Below the pieces are notes generated by a model. The model made no database searches. It was given only the letters and a program-made list of their open reading frames with translations, and was not told where the DNA came from. A DNA stretch of 64,000 nucleotides from Bradyrhizobium sp. MOS002 (GTDB lineage: Bacteria > Pseudomonadota > Alphaproteobacteria > Rhizobiales > Xanthobacteraceae), in the NCBI RefSeq assembly GCF_003020115.1, contig NZ_PYFX01000001.1:310001-374000 (forward strand), written 5' to 3'. This document shows positions 63,028 through 64,000 of this stretch, in pieces (the stretch's first letter is position 1; each line of letters begins with the position of its first letter). The position numbers and the translations under genes are program-made.

Positions 63028-64000
63028 ATGAACCTCTTCCGCCTCCTCCAGGCCCGCGCTGCCGCCGGCAAGCCCGTCCGTGTGGCGCTGATCGGCGCCG
63101 GCAAATTCGGCTCGATGTTCCTGGCGCAGGTGCCTCATACCCCGGGGCTCGAGGTGCCCATCATCGTCGACATCGATCGCGATCGTGCGCGCGAGGCCTG
63201 CCGCACCGTCGGCTGGGACGCGGCGCGGATCGCCGCCACCGTCTTCACCGATGACGGCGCGCGCGCCATTGCCGGCGGCGCGATGGACGTGGTGGTGGAG
63301 GCGACCGGCAATCCAACCGTCGGCATCAGGCACGCCCGCGCGGCGATCGCGGCGGGCAAGCATATCGTGATGGTCAATGTCGAGGCCGACGTGCTGGCGG
63401 GTCCGCTGCTCGCCCAGGAAGCCCGCAAGGCCGGCGTGGTCTATTCGCTCGCCTATGGCGACCAGCCGGCGCTGACCGCGGAGATGGTGGATTGGGCCCG
63501 CGCCACCGGTTTTCACGTGGTTGCCGCCGGCAAAGGGACAAAGTATCTGCCGGCCTATCACGACGTGACGCCGGACAGCGTCTGGCTGCATTACGGGTTG
63601 ACCGCGGGCGAGGCGCAATCGGCGGGGATGAATCCGCAGATGTTCAACTCCTTCCTCGACGGCACCAAATCGGCGATCGAGATGGCCGCGATTGCGAACG
63701 CCTGCGGACTGGACGTGCCTGCAGAGGGCCTTCTGTTTCCGCCCTGCGGCGTCGACGACCTGCCGCATATCATGCGGCCGCGCAGCAGGGGCGGCGTGCT
63801 GGAGCGGTCGGGCGTGGTGGAGGTGGTTTCTTCGCTCGAGCGCGACGGAAGGCCGGTCTTCCGCGATCTGCGCTGGGGCGTTTACGTCGTGCTGGAGGCG
63901 CCGAACGACTATGCCGCCGATTGCTTCAGGCAATACGGCCTCAAGACCGACGGCAGCGGACGGTACGCTGCGATGTACAAGCCCTACCATCTGATCGGCC
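63028..64000 (+). CDS. NAD(P)-dependent oxidoreductase, homoserine-dehydrogenase-like (3' end outside window)
   Basis: 324 codons visible, no stop before the window end. Rossmann motif ALIGAGKFGSMFL at about 20-32, VVVEATGNPTVGIRHARAAI, and HIVMVNVEADVLAGPLL follow the GFO/homoserine dehydrogenase pattern. The C-terminal region (PNDYAADCFRQYGLKTDG) leads toward a SAF-like part. It is 155 bp after the dioxygenase with a repeat between, so likely the same regulon. Substrate unknown. Confidence 0.85.
   Translation, partial: MNLFRLLQARAAAGKPVRVALIGAGKFGSMFLAQVPHTPGLEVPIIVDIDRDRAREACRTVGWDAARIAATVFTDDGARAIAGGAMDVVVEATGNPTVGIRHARAAIAAGKHIVMVNVEADVLAGPLLAQEARKAGVVYSLAYGDQPALTAEMVDWARATGFHVVAAGKGTKYLPAYHDVTPDSVWLHYGLTAGEAQSAGMNPQMFNSFLDGTKSAIEMAAIANACGLDVPAEGLLFPPCGVDDLPHIMRPRSRGGVLERSGVVEVVSSLERDGRPVFRDLRWGVYVVLEAPNDYAADCFRQYGLKTDGSGRYAAMYKPYHLIG

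Noticed and set aside
62980..63990. 336-codon minus frame at the right edge
   Set aside because: Antisense to the homoserine-dehydrogenase-like gene, whose Rossmann motif is clear.

Overview
The window looks like a chromosomal segment of a slow-growing alphaproteobacterium, most probably Bradyrhizobium. It is GC-rich throughout, with small gaps. It carries a divergent phyR / nepR-ecfG general-stress locus, an ornithine decarboxylase behind a long structured leader, a homospermidine synthase, tandem DUF3551 genes, and many imperfect palindromic repeats at gene ends. No rRNA, tRNA, CRISPR array, phage or insertion sequence was seen. Most of the window is core or conserved accessory chromosome. 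The genus call is inference from gene content and style.

Layout. 1-3.3 kb: glutamate synthase (gltB 3' part, gltD). 3.5-9.2 kb: a beta-barrel outer-membrane protein divergent from a KpsF/KdsD isomerase, an AhpD-like protein divergent from an HxlR regulator with two tandem operators, and an SPFH-NfeD pair. 9.5-16.3 kb: an orphan ABC-type binding protein, hemH, a MAPEG protein, and a coupled M3 peptidase / DUF1007 / nickel-cobalt exporter operon. 16.3-20.8 kb: polyamine block of leader RNA, ornithine decarboxylase, GNAT, Rid-family protein and homospermidine synthase. 21-28.3 kb: MgtC-like protein, then a zinc-uptake operon read right to left from a Zur-like box (His-rich mini membrane protein, znuC, znuB, znuA, CobW GTPase, WD40 protein), then two paralogous half-size permeases. 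28.5-34 kb: Fe-type SOD, GNAT, MATE exporter, DUF2147, a DUF3095 cyclase-like protein, a ribbon-helix-helix protein and a possible Cys/His-rich microprotein.

34-38.3 kb holds a stand-alone acyl carrier protein, adenylating enzyme and ketoreductase, with a FATP-type acyl-CoA synthetase upstream. 38.5-43.5 kb: TTT-type binding protein, SGNH hydrolase, two DUF3551 proteins, htpG and a secreted hypothetical. 43.6-46.4 kb: a candidate sRNA, an NTF2-like protein and the phyR / nepR-ecfG system with facing EcfG-type promoters. 46.4-58.6 kb: a large acyl-CoA catabolic cluster (nitroreductase, three acyl-CoA dehydrogenases, feruloyl-CoA-synthase-like ligase, atypical crotonase, type-2 3-hydroxyacyl-CoA dehydrogenase, TetR, thiolase, second ligase). 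58.7-64 kb: O6-methylguanine methyltransferase, two tandem alpha/beta hydrolases, and a GntR regulator with a perfect 20-bp palindrome ahead of a PhyH/EctD-like dioxygenase and a SAF-type NAD(P) oxidoreductase cut by the window end.

How the genes work together: the polyamine block makes putrescine and then homospermidine; the zinc block couples Zur control to high-affinity uptake and a CobW metallochaperone; the 46-58 kb block has all steps of a CoA-dependent beta-oxidation of an unidentified acid. The least explained parts are the His-rich first gene of the zinc operon, the paired half-permeases, the ACP/adenylation/ketoreductase cassette, the C-rich-loop sRNA candidate, and the crotonase without its usual catalytic glutamates.
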